From Podospora pseudoanserina (Eukaryota > Ascomycota > Sordariomycetes > Sordariales > Podosporaceae), in NCBI RefSeq assembly GCF_035222485.1, contig NC_085920.1:8542001-8606000 (forward strand): DNA of 64,000 nucleotides, in the 5' to 3' direction. The stretch's first letter is position 1; each line of letters starts with the position of its first letter. The notes beneath the pieces were generated by a model. It ran no database searches. It was not told the origin of the DNA and saw only the letters and a program-made list of their open reading frames with translations. A program made the position numbers and the translations under genes. Below are positions 11,207 to 23,519 of this stretch, piece by piece.

Positions 11207-12756
11207 GTGGGAAGGTAGGAAGCAGCAGCGTCAAGAAACCAGGGGCTAGACAAGGTTCAGGAGCGGAAGTGAAGATGCTTGTCTTCCCTCTCTAGAGCCA
11301 AAGCACCACTTTGAACCAGCCGGCTCACCCAGTCAGATATCGACTAGTTATCTCTACTTCTGCACAAGGGAGCAAATCTTAAGGGACCATCCATGCGCTC
11401 CATAGCAGCGCAGAGAGAAGCTCCATAATCTCGGGATCTCATGCAAGGAGGCTAACGAGGGTTTGTTGCTTCGGTAGGACATCCCATCATCCATGTCCGA
11501 GGACGCTACGGCAGCAGCATCGCGACATTCAAGGGTAGAAAAGCTTCACCCATCCGGCGCCGGAGGCGGTTCAAAAGCACCGAGAATCCCCACCAGCGCC
11601 ACTGTTTGGCTTCTGCATCTCTGCACTTTTGATGTGGACATATGTGCATGTATGTGTATGTATATGCTGTGGCAGCAGTGTGCAAGTACGGTAGGTGAAC
11701 TGTGGTGGCGGCGTGCTGTGTACTGGAACCTTGGGTGATGCGGGAGAACGGGATACGCACCGCAGGCCCCTGGTAAGTATGGGTACCTTGAGCACGTTCC
11801 AGAGTCGCAACTGTCGAGGACAGTGTATGTTGGAGATCAGCCAGGCCAGTCCTGGTGCGATCCGAGAGCACTTGGGGCGAGGGTCTTTCCCGTCTGGGTC
11901 TGCTCGAACCGTCTGAGTGGACCGCTTTTCGACAAAAATGAGGTACTGTCCGAGAAGGGCACAGAGTGCCGGGATCTCGACGCAATGGAGGAACGAATAG
12001 CTGGCTTCCATGCAGCAACATGCATGTATATGTCAAGTACGGCTACTTGGCTGCGGCTTGTCTGCAGACAGCTAGGGTACCTATCACTTATCGCCAGAGG
12101 CTGGGTGCTCAGACAACAATAACCGGGAAGAGGGAAACCGGCAGATTGCGAAGCCGACAACGGCTTGGGGCCGAGGGAAGAAGAGTCAGAACGATGAGAA
12201 TAGAAGCCAGGTCGACGCCAACGGGGACAGGGTAAGTCGGCGGTAACGGTAATATCAGACGGAAGGCGGGTGCCTAGGGCCGGCTGTTCCAGTGTTTAGC
12301 GAGGCTACACAACTCCCGGCCACTACAACGTCGTCCGGGATATGACGATATATGTATAGGCAGCAGAACCCTCACCTCGCCCCGGCAGGTGGAGAGATGC
12401 TTGTGAAGAGCTTTACACCGATGGGGAGCAGAGGATGCCTGTAGAGCCGAAGGTGGTGTGGGCCGAATTGTGCACTCCCAAGAGCGATCGCGGACTTGGG
12501 TCAAAGGTGTCGAGCTGTCTTGATGGGTGGACGGAGAGAGGACGGGGAGGGACGAGAAGTCTGGAGGAATTATGAATGGGGCGGGGGGTTGGAGAAGGGT
12601 GTGTGGGGATGCGGTGTTCGCATCTGGGCTGTGAATGGCGTCGATGACGAGTTAGAGGGGCAAGCCAGATGTAGGCAAAGGGAGGTAGGTGGGATAAAAA
12701 CCTGGAGAGAGACGGAAAAGAATGAAACGCTCGAGTCAATCATGAAGATTGCGCGG

Positions 12757-12836
12757 TACCTAGGTACAGGGCACCTGCCTTGCCTAGGTACCTACCTACC
12801 TTAGGTATCTACGGCTACCGCGTCTACCCTAGGTAC
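12757..12836. repeat. Cluster of CCTAGGTAC-type palindromic motifs
   Basis: Within 80 nt the sequence repeats the near-palindrome TACCTAGGTA and its half-sites CCTACCT and TTAGGTA at least four times. Similar TACCTAGGTA-rich patches are common in intergenic DNA of Sordariomycetes. Their role is unknown. Confidence 0.6.
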
Positions 12837-12889
12837 TCACTCCAGGTTGAAGGCAAGAACCCTATCTGTTGGTTCTCTGCACCTTCGTC

Positions 12890-12907
12890 TTTTTTTTTTT
12901 TTTTTTT
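12890..12907 (+). repeat. Poly-T tract (18 nt)
   Basis: An unbroken run of 18 T, flanked by TCG on the left and CCTTCC on the right. It is a low-complexity tract in the gene-poor region. Confidence 0.9.
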
Positions 12908-15053
12908 CCTTCCGCTTTTCCCCTGCCGCGCTGCCGATAACGCGATCCAGGGGTGACAAAGTGCTGACATCTCCTGGGGAAGAGCCGGGCCGCGGTTGGG
13001 GTCGCTCTGGGGAACGGATGTGTCTCCGCACAGTGAAGTAGCCTCCCGGGTGCAACCCAAAAGCTGTTCTCCAGCTCAGCTCGGAAACCTGCCTCGTTTG
13101 TACATATTTTCTGGCTGTGTGTACGCTGATGCTTGTGTTGGAGGTAGAGCTCTCTATCTGTGGCAGATCGACGCGGTGGAAGGAAACCCCTTGGAGATCA
13201 CTCGCTAGCCTCATAGTATAGCTCTCCAAATTCTTGAACCCCACATGTTGCTAACCCCGCTCCACCACAGAGCATGGGTTCGTTCCAAACGGCCCGGAAG
13301 TGGGCCGGTCAACATGCCCCAATACGACTGGGGACCCGTTGATATCTCAACGGCTACGACGACAACAGCTCGCTCGACATGGCTCGAATTCTGACCCGTC
13401 TGTGATGAGTCTGTCCGGATCTAGAAATGTCCTGCGAACAATTCATGCCGAGCACGGAAGAAATCGCTCTAGCGGTCAGGAACCACGGGCTGTCAAACTG
13501 AGGAGACAAATGAACGATATGCACCGTGTATTTTGCCGGCCCTATGGCGAAACCTGCGCACATGGCATGGCAGGGGTAGCTTCCACTTTTTTTGGTATTT
13601 GAAACGGAGCACCAACTTCCAGCAGTGCTGACGAAGCCAGATTCGCCGTGATTTGCCCTCTCGAAGAAAGTATATCTCGGGAGAGGTGATGTCCAGCCGC
13701 CGCTGCACAAAGACTGAGTGAGTGCCGGAAGACCTCTTACTCGGAGGCGGGATGCTGCGGCCCTGGAAGCGGCCCAACAGCCAAATACGATACGAACATG
13801 CACATTTATCGAGTCCTTATCAAAACACCGACAAGATACAGCGGTCGCACAGTGGGTGCCCGAGATCGATTACGCCGTGTTGATCTTGAGTTCCAGACAA
13901 GACGACTGATAACAGGACAGGTACATAGTCCGTACATGCTCCTTATCGAACGCACCCGGATCTTTGTCGGATGCTTCCTCGTCTCTCCTGTGCAACCCAA
14001 CCGAGGAACATGAGGTTGGAGAAAACTGGGGTTGGACGACCCAACAACCAGCGGCTCTAAGAAGAAGAAAAAAAGCAACAACGCCCAGACCTGCCCCACG
14101 ATTCCATCATCGTATCGCGCTAGCAGGGGCGGGAGCGGCGTGTGGGGCCACTAGGCACTTCGGACCAAGATAGGCAGATCCTAGCTGGCGAGATTTTCCA
14201 GCACTCGATGACTGAAGAGACTGATGACGAGAACGACTCCTTACAGAGCGCTCTCGCTCAACTCAAATATCCCGCTCATACATCAAACGCACGCGGCAGT
14301 GTTGCTTCAGAGTGGCCAGTATCTCATGACGGTTCAAGACACGTCTCCCTCAAAAGGAACGCTCAATGAGGAAAGCCGGGAGATGCTGCTGCTCAAGGTG
14401 CCTATCTCGCAACTCGCAAAGCGGTCCAGGTCGTCAGGGCTTACGGCCAGCTGGCCGATATTCCACGAATATACACGCCATGAACTCTCACGTCATGGGG
14501 CTCCTAGCCTGTAGGTTGGTATCCCCGCTCCTTGTTATGGAACCGATGGCGTTGTCAGGACCTGGGACCATCGGCGCCAGGTCTGCATGGAAGGCGTAGT
14601 GTAGGCCAATCCCACCATCAAATTCACGAACACCTGCCGTTGCATCGGGCCAAACTGCTCCGGGTTCCCGAAGGCCTAGCTACATGCTTAGGAACCGCTT
14701 CCGTCGCTCCGGCGAAGATTCGGCCCTGCCTCCACAGAGAGCAAAGTCGATCTTGTTCCCATGTGCGCCGGCGAGAAGAGTTGGAATTCGCTAGCGTTCT
14801 ACAGATGTTGGAAGGGCAATGGGTGCCTTGCCCCTCGCTCGCAGCGGCAGCTGTGTTTTAATGGAGTTTTTCGCAGAGGTTACCAGTACCAACAATACTC
14901 GCTCGTACGAACACCAGGATTCACTACTGTGGCACTACGAGGCTGCACCGGGTGAGTACAACGGAAACCCTGCATCTCTCCTGCAGATATAACAAAAAAC
15001 ACAGGGCTATACGGATTCCGTACATACACATATAGCTGCACGACACCACCATG

Positions 15054-15087
15054 CAAACCCCCCTGGTAAATCGGCCAGGGGGGTTTG
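15054..15087. repeat. Perfect 13-bp inverted repeat with 8-nt loop
   Basis: The left arm CAAACCCCCCTGG (15054-15066) and right arm CCAGGGGGGTTTG (15075-15087) are exact reverse complements around the loop TAAATCGG. The outer flank 15053/15088 adds a G-T pair. It lies in the gene-poor region with no coding sequence across it. Confidence 0.9.
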
Positions 15088-16491
15088 TCACCGCACCTAC
15101 ACAATACACCACTTACCGAGATGATGGATAGGCGAAGCGGTGAGCGTGCAGAGCTCGCTTCCTCGGTTTCTGATCTGGTCCAAGAGAGCCCCTTGGACTT
15201 CGCAACCAAAACAGTGGCCGGTGAAAGCAACGTTGACGGCAGGCTCTATGCGACCGCCCTCCGGACCCTTTCCCCGGAGCCTCGGCCTCGCCTCGAAGCG
15301 CCCGTTCGCTGTTGCTAACTTTGGTGCTCGGTTCTTTTGCCACACAGGTCGACGACAACCAAAAGTATGCCGGTATAGTGGAATCATGAGCGCCCGGCCG
15401 TATCGTGCTCACTCGGACTTTGAAGGGTCCCCGCTCGCTGGTAGCTTGCTGCCCGTCCCCCACGAACAGGACGGGACGGCCCTGCCGGGTGTGTCTACCG
15501 GTTGGACGCTGACGTTGGTGATGTGATCCGAGCATGGCAACGGGAAGCTTAAAAAGGTAGGGGGAGCAGCGGATGTAGCAGCTTGACAGCTGTGTGGTAG
15601 GGACGGGGAGCTTACAAGCGAGCATGTTTTGAGCCGCCCTCTGCCCTGGTGTCGTCATCGTTAAAACCGTTTCCCCATATGTTGCTAGATGGGCATTGGT
15701 CTGCTGTCGTCATCTAGCTTTTAATACACGCGGTAAAAGAATAGATGAAGAGGTTCAACTGCCGGTTTCATACGTCGTTGATCCCCCCCAGACGGGACAA
15801 AATATATTCAGATAGATACAGATCCGTCCAAAAAGGGGTTTGACAGAAACAGCCCAACGCGCCTCGAGAAGCATATACTCCCTGCGGGGAGGCATGATAT
15901 CAGACGAGTCCCCTACCTATGCTACTGTCAGACGGCACGGTGCTTTGACCCTTGAGCAAGTATCTATACATGTACATCTGGAGTCGAGCCGCTATCTCTT
16001 CATGACCATCAGCCATTACCTAATCTTTTGCCAATGTCTATAAGGGAAAATCTAACCACCAAGCACACCTTTTCCTTCGGTATCACAACATTTAAGTCAT
16101 CAAAAACACACAGGCTGACTCATCCAGTATCATGTGTGAAGAGATGGCCTTTAGGCTACCAAAAGACCCCCGTGGTTCATGCTGTTGTGTCACCGAAGTC
16201 AAGCCGAGGGCAGTGTAACCATTGCTGTACGTGAGTTGTAAACCGAGCATTTTCTGCATCGTCATCTTCCTCCTGCTGCGGCTGCTTCTAACTTGCTTGC
16301 TGGCTACTGCGGGACTACTACTGTCGTGTCCCTCTTACATCATACTTCTGCATCTTCGGCCATCCCGTCTTCTGGGCAATAGTTCTTTTTCATCATGTAA
16401 TATCTCGACTCGTTGACCCCCCTGTTTGATCACAGACATTTCTTCCACACCACGCTCCCAATGTTCCTTTATCCTTTAGAATTTTGACAAG

Positions 16492-18519
16492 TTAGAAGGT
16501 GCTTGTAGCCAACCGACTGGCCGCATTTCTCGCATCGACCCTGTCCTCGTCGTCCTCTTCCGCTAAACCCGGCAGATTCCCAGCCACCGAACCGCCGCCA
16601 CCGCTCAACGCCCGCGTCCTTGCCCCCTGATCGTAACCGCCCTCTCCGCCTTCCTCCCCTTCCTCGGAAACGCTGCCAGCCATAAAGCTTCCCGAGACAC
16701 TCCTGCTCATGTTGCTGTCGTGCCGTCTAGGAACACCACTCCAGGCGTCGCCCTTGGGTCCCTGTGAGGTAGCCATGCTGACCCGTCTGACAGGCGGATG
16801 AGCCTCTCTCCCGAGACGCGAGAGCCCACCGCTAGAGTCGATCGCTCGAATGTCGGGTCGCACAGACTCGAGGAGTGCCAGTGTGCGCCTTTCGGCTTCG
16901 ATTTCACGAATCACGTATTCACGGATGGAGAGCCGTAGATCGGCTGCCGTGCGAGCGAACCACTTGCGCCGTTCGTGAACCAAATTTTGTGTGACGCGGG
17001 TGGTCTTTTGGTAGAGTGCCGTTTCTGTCTCACGCGCTTCGTGCAGGGCGCCAATGGCTTCGTCGACTTTCTCGCGGCGGACATTGGAGGAGGCTTTGAG
17101 GCGGTCGGCCGCGTTGAGTTTGCTGCGGGTTTGCTCCTGGGCTTGGAGGAACTCGCGAATCAAAATTTGGCGGTTCGTGAGGGTCTCCTTGACGATGAAG
17201 GCATCCTGAGAGTGGTATTGGAAGGGGTCACCAATGGTGGTAGCCTCAGCTGTTGCTTGGGCGGCGTGGAAGTCGCCGACGGTCTGGACGATCTTGCCTA
17301 GCTTGCGATAGGCATTGGCTAGCCCTGGATGGAGCTCTTGAACGTGCATGTTGCCAAGTTTGACGCCAAAGTCGGATTCGGCAAGTCCGAGACCTAGAGT
17401 TCATCGTCAGAGATTTGGGTTTCCTTGACCGTAGCAAAGAACAATCGGGCACATACCTCTGCGTGACTTGACAAGCTTGTCAACCTTGTGCCCAGCATCC
17501 ATCGCTCCCAAATAAAATAGCTTGACAATGGGGCGGGCCTCCTGCAGCTCAGGAGTGTCATCTGGGGGCGGGGCAAACTGCTTCAAGATCTTTCTGCGCA
17601 CACCAGTAGCCGGCTGCTTCTTTTTTACCATGGGGCTGTAGCCGAAATCGCTCTCCACGAAAAGCACCATTTCAGGATCTCTGGCCAACACCTCGCTGCT
17701 GCAGACGTAGTTGAACCACCGCTGGAGGAGCGCCTTGACACGAATCTCATCCTCCTCGGTGCCCGCACCGGCGGATGTCAAAGCTGGCGGTACCGCCGGC
17801 ACAATAGCCTCGGGGTTGGCCGAGATCAAGTGCTCGGCAAGCTTGATGAATTCAGAGTGGAGACGGCGTACATCGCGGTACTGTGTCGTTCTAAAGGCAG
17901 GGAAGTTTGTCTTTTTCTTGTAAGCATCCGTCTTGTTCCTAACGACGTATAACCAAGAAAGGGGCCGTACATGTACATCAAATCTCAAAATAGGATCCTT
18001 CCTTCCCGTCCGTTCCAGCCCAGTGATCTTGGCCTGCAATTTGAACTGGGGCGCCTGCGATCGCCGGGGCTGCTGCTGTTGCGGCCGGTCTTGACTCTGG
18101 GGTGCCCCTTCGGCCGCAGGATTTTGCGATTGTTGCTGCTGCTGATGCTGATGCTGAGGTCCTGGAGATGATGGCCCATGGTCGCCAGCCCCTGAAGCGT
18201 GGTTTTCCGTGTAATGCTGGACGCCGCCCGGCTCGTCCATACTGGGCTCCACGCCATGGGATTCGGCAGCTGAGACAGTGCTCGCAGTGTCTGGTCGCTT
18301 ATAATCAGAATCGCTTGCGCCGAACCCGCCATCGCCGTGGAGACCATTGTTGGAGCTGTGGGAGGGGAATCGGTAACGGGAGGGCGGGGCATCGCCCGTC
18401 AGCCCGGCGATGCTGGAGCCGAAGCCGGTCTGATCCTGTCTGGGCGAGGAACTGGGAGAGTTACCCCAAGGCGAAGCCTCGGCAGCATGGTCGTCTGGTA
18501 TCGATGCGCTGTAGTCCAT
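16492..18519 (-). CDS. vps17: Sorting nexin Vps17 (retromer)
   Basis: PX-BAR sorting nexin that pairs with Vps5 on endosomes and forms the membrane-bending half of retromer. Exons 18519-17971, 17910-17457 and 17393-16492 give 634 aa. The N-terminal about 155 residues are disordered with a Gln-rich run. The PX domain begins near residue 158 (FKLQAKITGLERTGRKDP) and runs to about 290. The linker AKTGVRRKILKQFAPPPDD-like segment (here PATGVRRKILKQFAPPPDD) and the helical BAR region (about 330-560) follow, then a Gly/Glu-rich tail. The first intron (17911-17970) is 60 nt, in frame and stop-free. Its removal gives DVH-TNFPAFRTTQ, the expected PX sequence. The second intron (17394-17456) joins KSRR-GLGLAESD. 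The identification is strong. Confidence 0.9.
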
Positions 18520-19249
18520 GGCGGTTTATTATGTGGTTCGAACTAAGATATGCGGATGTTCTGTTGAGATGACGTGGGAGGTCTAGTTATTGCGCAGTTG
18601 TTGGGAAGCTTGTCGGTCCCGGCAATGACGTGCGGTGTGACAGGGGAGCTCTTGGAGGGAGTGGCCGGGCCACAATAGCAAGTGTTTCTGATAATTCAAC
18701 TCGTTTGGATCCAGGTAACTTGGCCAGTCGCACGTCGTCGTTGTGGCCGTATAGCGTAGCGTGGCGTGTCCAGCGTGAAGCACCTGAGGTGAGGTTGGAT
18801 GTGACCGCGGGTGGCTTGTGTCGTTCGGCGCCTTGCTCCCTCTGGAAACAATGGAAATGGAAGCGCCAAGCGATCTATGGCTGGGATTTGGGAGCGGGGT
18901 ACGCACGGTCCACCTGAAGCTCGCAGCATGAGCTCCTGTCCTAAAGCTACCCTGCCTGACTGCTCTAAAAATCGAAACTCAATTCAGAGACAGCTCTGTT
19001 GTTCAAGATCTCCGAGTGAGAAAATCAACAGCTGTCCTTCTGGCTACGTCTTCTTTAGTCTAGAGGCATGGTCCCCTTCCCTTCGTTCAACAGGACCTAA
19101 GCAGTAAGCTCGGCAGCTTGTTATGCAGAGCTGATTGGCTGCTGACTCGTTGACTGAAGCTATCCTCGGGTTGGTAGTTTATCTCTTGTGGGCTCACAGC
19201 AGCATACCTGGTATCGAACAAGCTGAGCCGAAGGGATCAAGGCTTGGGA
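18520..19249. other. Divergent promoter region VPS17 / mitochondrial EF-G2
   Basis: 730 nt between two divergent starts. No gene or notable structure seen. Confidence 0.5.
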
Positions 19250-21869
19250 ATGTTCACCACCGTCTCATCCCATGTCTGCCGCCACGGCCAGGGGAAGCTC
19301 TTGCTTCGTCTCTTAGTTCTAAAAAATGCCCGGCTGTGCAATTCCAACAGCTCAATTGGAAAAGGCATCAGGAGCTATGCAACCGAACATGCTCACCACG
19401 AGGCGAGGATTGAGAACATCCGCAACATTGGCATCATTGCCCACGTTGATGCTGGCAAGACTACGACTACGGAACGCATGCTCTATCACAGCGGCCGTAC
19501 AAGGCATATTGGAAGTATGCTTTGGACCATTCCGCCCACTCCCCGGTGGTAGTCACAGATATTGACAGCCTTTAGATGTTGACCACGGCAATACCACGAC
19601 AGATTTCCTTCCCATGGAAAGGGAGAGAGGAATCACCATTCAATCAGCCGCTGTGACTTTTCAATGGCCACCAAAATCCGTCTTACCCAACGGTCAGGAG
19701 TCAAAAACCATCAACCTCATCGACACCCCTGGCCATCAGGATTTTCGTTACGAGGTCGACCGTTGTCTGCCTATCCTCGACGGTGCCGTCTGTATCATGG
19801 ATGGTGTAAAAGGGGTTGAAACCCATACCGAGCGCGTCTGGCAGTCGGCCCATCTTTCTAACATCCCCAGACTCTTGTATGTGAACAAGCTCGATCGCGA
19901 CGGTGCTTCCTTCAAGCGAGCAGTTCAAGAGGCGGCGGCCAGGCTCAAAACCTGGCCTTTGCTCTGCCAGATTCCCTGGTGGCAAAAAGACGAATTCGTT
20001 GGTGTTATCGATGTCATTCATGAAGTTGGCCTCAGATTCTCCAAGAATTCCGGTGCCATGACGGTGGTACCGAAGGAGACCCTCGCCACACACAACCCTG
20101 CCCTCAAGGATGAGATGGAGAAGGCCCGTCTCCACTTGATTGACAAGCTCTCGGACCAGGATGAAGGCATTATGGAAGAGTATCTCGAACGTGACATCAA
20201 TGTGTCTTCCGGAACGATCAAAAAGGCTATCCGCCGGCTAATTATCGATGGAGAGGCCAAGTTCACCCCAGTGTTTGCTGGCTCAAGCCTGACCAACATC
20301 GGCGTTCAACCTCTACTTGAAGCTGTGGTTGACTACCTCCCGAACCCTTCTGAGCGGCCAGAGTTGCGTCTCATTACAGGTTCCAAGACCGTCACGTTTT
20401 CTGAATTCATGGAGACGGCCCCGAAGAAGAAAGGCGCCCCGCACCAAAAGCCAGAGCCAGTATTGTCGGTATCTCACGTCTTCAAGGTGGTGGATAGCGG
20501 GGCACGAGGCTTGATGAGCTGGGTACGCACATATCATGGCAGTCTCAGCAGAAGCAGCCACATGTGGAACAGCAACATGCACGTCTTTGAAAAGCCGCAA
20601 AACATCATGCATGTTTCTGCCAAGGATTACCACGACATCCAAACCCTTCCAACCGGGCACATCGGGGCCATGACTGGCCTCAAACAAGCACGCACTGGAG
20701 ACACGTTGTTGACATTCCCGGGCCACCAAGCACAGGCTCCCGAGGCGTACAGGAGCGTTCGCATCAAGGCCCCGGAGACCCCTCCAGCGGTCGCCTTTAT
20801 ATCGATCGAACCATATACCAAGACAGCTGGCGACAAGATCGTGGATGCCCTCCAACGTCTCTCCAGAGAGGACCCAAGTATTAGATGGCACAAAGACGAA
20901 AGATCGGAGCAGCTCATTCTTTCTGGCATGGGGCTTCTCCACCTCGAGATCGCCCAAGACCGCCTTTTAACGCATTACAAGATCGAAAAGGAGACGGCCA
21001 TCTGGGGTGATATTGAGGTTGAGTACTCGGAATGCCTCTTTGCCCCCACTCGCCCCCACCATCATGAGTACGACCGTGCTCTCCGTGGTGTTGCTGGCAG
21101 AGCTGCTTGTACAGTCCTTCTCGAGCCCCTCAAGGCGTGCCACCACGACACTCTGCTTGAGTCCAGTATCGAGCGCGACGGCAATATTATTCACGTCTCG
21201 ATTCCTCTGCCCGAAAACACGGATGAGCTTCCATTTGACACCGAGACAGTCCGCCAGCAGCTATTCAACGGCGCCATCGCCGGCCTCTCCCGCGGTCCCC
21301 GCCGCAGCGCCCCTGTTAGAAAGTGTCATGTTCACATTACCTTTGACCCAGAGAAGGACTGGAGTAAGAACTCTACGGGTGGGCACATCACCAACGCCGC
21401 GCTTTTTGCTGTGCGCGCAGCGCTGAAGGAAGCCCATGAGAACGCTCAAGTCGGTATACTGGAGCCTTTTACAAACTTTACCATTCACTGCCCCGAAGAA
21501 GCATCGCATGCCATCCAGCACGATATTAGCTCTGCGCGCGGCGGTCAGGTGATGGAGGTGCGCAAGCCCGAAGAGGATGACTACTCTGGTAGCGTGGACG
21601 GCCAGGGCGGGGAAAGGATTGACCTAACCAGGGTCTATGTTCCTCCTGATCCGTATGAGGGCGTGCAGAGTCTGAGGGACGAAGGTAAGAAGATGAGCGG
21701 CAGTGTGAGGATGTTGCATATCATGGGCAAGGCTCCCCTGAAGGAGATGATGAAGTACGATGGGCATCTGAGGAGCATGACGGGCGGCAGGCATACCCTC
21801 ACCCTGGATCCGGGTGAGTTTGAGCTTGTAACGGGTCCAAGGGAAAAGGCTCTTGCTTTGGAAGGTTGA
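19250..21869 (+). CDS. mef2: Mitochondrial elongation factor G2 (ribosome recycling GTPase)
   Basis: Translational GTPase of the GFM2/MEF2 (RRF2mt) type, which works with the recycling factor to split mitochondrial ribosomes. Exons 19250-19514 and 19576-21869 give 852 aa, with a 61-nt intron after RHIG. The N-terminal about 45 residues are Arg/Lys/Ser-rich and end in IRSYATE, a typical mitochondrial presequence. The G motifs are [13 protein letters not shown] (P-loop), RGITIQSAA (G2), DTPGHQDF (G3) and NKLDRDGA (G4). Domains II-V follow. The joint [19 protein letters not shown] matches the G2 rather than the G1 class. The first ATG in frame is 19250. Confidence 0.88.
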
Positions 21870-23519
21870 GCCTGGAAGCTGGGTGAAAAAATATCCGTGT
21901 CGCATTTGGCTTGCTTGGTTACCATGTTGTAAAGGATGCTGCAAGAATAAAGTCAGACTGGTTGTATACAACACAACTGAAGTATCAAAGTACTGGTACA
22001 AATCTCCGCGTCGTTCCCGTCAGGGTGCCATGCCTACAGCTTCGTCGTAAAGCCATAAACGGATAAGGTAGCCGGTGTCGGCCAAAGACCTTAGCGCTTG
22101 GGCCTCCCTGTCATGACAAAGAGCAGGCCAAACCAACAAGACTGATATCACGACACGCCATGAACCGGTTAAGAGCTCTAAACCCCAACGTGCCATTTCA
22201 CTTTCTCAAGCATGAGGGCGAGGTGGCAGTCGTTTCCGTGTTTAACCCCCACCTTTACGACAGTACCAGCGGGACGGACGAGTCTGTGCTTCTGCCTTTT
22301 GGTCCCCTGACTTTATCCGGATTGATGTTTAATACACGGATGGGGGGTTGAGGTTGAGTCCATCCATGGGACGGGAGGAGTGCTGCCGTTTGGGGGTCAG
22401 ATAATGTGGGGGTTTAGATGTTAAGAGGGAAACGGGAGCACCAAACGGAAGAGTCAGGAAGGGTGGTAGTTTAGAACATTGGATCGGATTGGCGGGATGG
22501 GGGTTCAATGAATGCAAGCTTGGCCGTTGGTTGTTGTTGGTTGTGTTATACTACAGATCCATCGGGTCTGGGCACTGCCGGGCCGAGACGGGACGGTTGA
22601 TGGAGGTGAGGTACAAGGAGTTGGACAAGGGAATATGTTGCAGTAATTGCACCTCACCTAACCACTACATTCAGAGTACAGTTACAGGCATATTTGACAT
22701 GTTTACATTTTGTACCGGTGGCAAACCCGATTTGGTTCCAACGTGGCATAAAACGGATACCTTAGCAGGCGCCTCGGGCAGCCTTGAGCTTAAGTTCTCT
22801 TTTTGCTCATGAATCGAACAAAAAACATTTACTAAAATGTGCGACTGGGTAGGTAGTCTATCCGATGTCAGTCTGGTGACTTGAATAGATTGCTGCTTGT
22901 CCATTGCTTTACCAATTATTATCCTACCAAAAGAGCCGCTCTCGCAAGGGATTGCACCCATTACAGAAATAAACTAGCTTATCTCAGGGCGGCTCTCGGT
23001 TTTCCCACTTGGTAGTACGAAGTTTAGGCATTGCATAGAGGTCAGGACTCTTCAACCTGAGCTGCTTCAAGGTTTCCGGAACAAGAGGCTCGGACTGTGG
23101 AGGTCATTTTTGTTTGTTACCTTCTCTCATTTTAATTCTAAGCTGCCGAACAAGAGAACCCGGAGAAAGACGCGTTGTGCTTTGGATTTGATCTCCTCCA
23201 TGGGCTGCTTACTTGTCAGGCCAACAAAATCGTTGCATGTGTGATACCTGAATCGACTTGTACTTTTGTGGGTAATGTTGACCTGATGAAAAGGGTCAAA
23301 TAGGGGTAAAAGTGGATACCACGAGACTTGATATGGGCTGCAAGTTAGATATCAACAGAAACCTGGAAGGTGTAAACATAAAATCTGTGTGACTGGACCA
23401 CACTTCCATTCCTATCCAATTATGATATCTGTCTGTCTGACTCCTTCAGCTTTACTATAATCATACACATTCTGTCCCTCAAACTTATTTACACCCACGT
23501 TCTAACATCATCACTTGAA
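21870..23519. other. Intergenic stretch between convergent EF-G2 and FOX2
   Basis: 1.65 kb between two 3' ends. Short open frames only. No repeat, RNA gene or domain recognised. Confidence 0.5.

Larger units (their letters stand above)
10687..16491. other. 5.8 kb gene-poor region
   Basis: No open frame here shows a domain, a credible exon chain or biased codon use. Base composition is ordinary, not AT-rich, so this is not typical RIP-degraded transposon DNA. It contains a pyrimidine-rich dehydrogenase promoter side (10690-11300), a CCTAGGTAC motif cluster (12757-12836), an 18-nt T run (12890-12907) and a perfect hairpin (15054-15087). A non-coding RNA or fast-evolving small genes could be present, but I cannot support any. 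Confidence 0.5.

Noticed and set aside
13300-15660. Many short frames that might be a degraded transposon
   Set aside because: No transposase, reverse transcriptase or terminal repeat motif could be read, and base composition is not shifted as expected after RIP.
20313-20957. Minus-strand 214-codon frame inside mitochondrial EF-G2
   Set aside because: Complement of a conserved GTPase exon; no family match.
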